Assembly (NCBI GenBank): GCA_907163375.1 | Contig: CAJQUW010001859.1 | Location: 868,001-932,000 of the forward strand | Length of the DNA stretch: 64,000 bases | From: Prostheceraeus crozeri | Taxonomy: Eukaryota > Platyhelminthes > Polycladida > Euryleptidae | Reading direction: 5' to 3' | Shown: one piece after another, positions 63,121-64,000 of the stretch | Numbering within the stretch: the first letter of the stretch is position 1 | Layout of the letters: each line of letters starts with the position of its first letter | Notes under the pieces: generated by a model | Databases searched by the model: none | Seen by the model: the letters and a program-made list of their open reading frames with translations, nothing else | What the model was told of the DNA's origin: nothing | Translations under genes and position numbers: made by a program

Positions 63121-64000
63121 ATAGCTGGTTCAACTCCTTCTTCAGTAATCGGAGTGTGTCGGTGTTTCATGATAACAATGTCTCCACCGCCAGATCTTGT
63201 CTATTCGGCGTGCCCCAGGGATCAATACTCAGCCCATTGCTATTCCTGATATACACTCGGGATATATCTTTAATTGTCGATGGCTTTGACCTTCGTGTGC
63301 ATTCATTCGCTGACGACATTTTAATCTACGGCTCAAGTTCTGTTTCCTGTACTGATCGTTTGAGTAAGATGGTATCATCTTGTGTTGATGAGCTCAACTC
63401 TTGGCTTCAATGAACCGACTGGTCCTTAATCCACTGAAATCAAAAGCTATGTGGTGTGCTTCATCCAAGCGTCGCGACTGTGTTTCATCTGATCCTGTGA
63501 GAATGTGCAATCTCATGATAGCTCCTGTGTCGAATCTTCAATGTCTGGGTGTTATCATCGATTCCGAACTCAGTATGAGGCTAGCTATTGCTCGCACTGT
63601 TTCAACTTGTTTTGGAGTTGTGAGGCGCATTAGATATATACGTGGCTATCTGACTCTTGCTTCTACAAAAACTCTGATCTGCTCACTTGTGCTCTCCAGA
63701 GTAGATTATTGCATTTCATGCTACTGTGGTTTACCTTCATCCGCATTAACTCGCCTGCAAAGGGCCATCAATACTGCTGATCGGATCATTCACAATGTTC
63801 GTCCGAATCGCCACGTTTCTCCACTACTTTGTGAGCTTGGCTGGCTGCCGATCCAAGGAAGGATAGAGAGAAGACTCAACATCCTAACTTTCCTCTGCCT
63901 TCAAGGAAGGGCGCCGCATTACTTGTCTGCCGCATTAACAGAAGTGTCATCCATTGAAAGCAGAAAGAGACTTCGATCCGCAAAATCCAAGATGCTACAA
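63121..64000 (+). mobile_element. CR1/L2-like LINE, 5'-truncated, running off the window
   Basis: The plus strand reads SWFNSFFSNRSVSVF, FGVPQGSILSPLLFLIYTRD (motif B), HSFADDILIYGSS (motif C, ADD), then LNPLKSKAMWC, LQCLGVIIDSELSM, LVLSRVDYCISCYCGLP and LGWLPIQGRIERRLNILTFL. This is the palm, thumb and C-terminal order of CR1/L2-like LINEs. One frame change lies near 63410. The element is truncated at its 5' end, as is usual for LINE insertions, and continues beyond 64000. Confidence 0.8.

Overview
The window is animal nuclear DNA, probably from a marine invertebrate. It has no host gene that I can call with confidence. The evidence for a metazoan source is the mix of CR1/L2-like LINEs, Penelope-like retroelements (PLEs), hAT-like and PIF/Harbinger-like DNA transposons, GT-AG introns, TATA boxes and AATAAA signals. 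The species cannot be named from sequence alone. Most of the window is filled by two nested Polinton (Maverick)-class virus-like elements, treated here as fossils.

Layout. 1-690: LINE reverse transcriptase remnant. 700-3001: nothing recognisable. 3008-45208: an outer Polinton with roughly 760-bp terminal inverted repeats (TIRs) and a perfect 6-bp target duplication AGTTTG. Its left arm (4062-15908, plus strand) carries an unknown protein, a DEDDh-like exonuclease, RING-like proteins, small core proteins, packaging ATPase, integrase with chromodomain, double jelly-roll capsid protein, adenain-like protease and two penton-like genes. Between them, on the minus strand, lie a TBP-like gene and its paralogue (11671-12916). 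The protein-primed DNA polymerase gene (minus strand, 39502 down to 16178) is split by a PLE insertion (18518-19463) and by a second, complete-looking Polinton (19880-38269, target duplication TACAAG). The right arm (39756-43272) holds small accessory genes with TATA boxes and repeated upstream modules.

The inner Polinton is much more AT-rich and carries its own full hallmark set: protease, PLA2-integrase fusion, capsid protein, fibre-like protein, polymerase, ATPase and penton-like protein. It is studded with short perfect palindromes with 3-nt loops, many lying in frame inside genes. Nearly all its genes begin at a TAAAAATG-like signal. Both elements have nearly identical TIR copies, so both insertions look geologically recent, the inner one later. 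Both are broken: the outer in about five or six places including the two insertions, the inner in about four.

45215-64000 is host intergenic DNA with a 2.3-kb hAT-like element (46116-48391, 8-bp duplication AATGTAAA), a 31-bp minisatellite (49701-49982), a PLE with 506-bp pseudo-LTRs and a hammerhead-ribozyme-like motif (50008-54255), a second PLE fragment, a 1.29-kb PIF/Harbinger-like element (56819-58108), a MADF-domain remnant and two abutting LINE fragments at the right edge.

The most notable observations are the TBP-like protein fused to a PC4-like N-terminal region in the outer element, the in-frame double-hairpin repeats and uniform start signal of the inner element, and the PLA2-integrase fusion.
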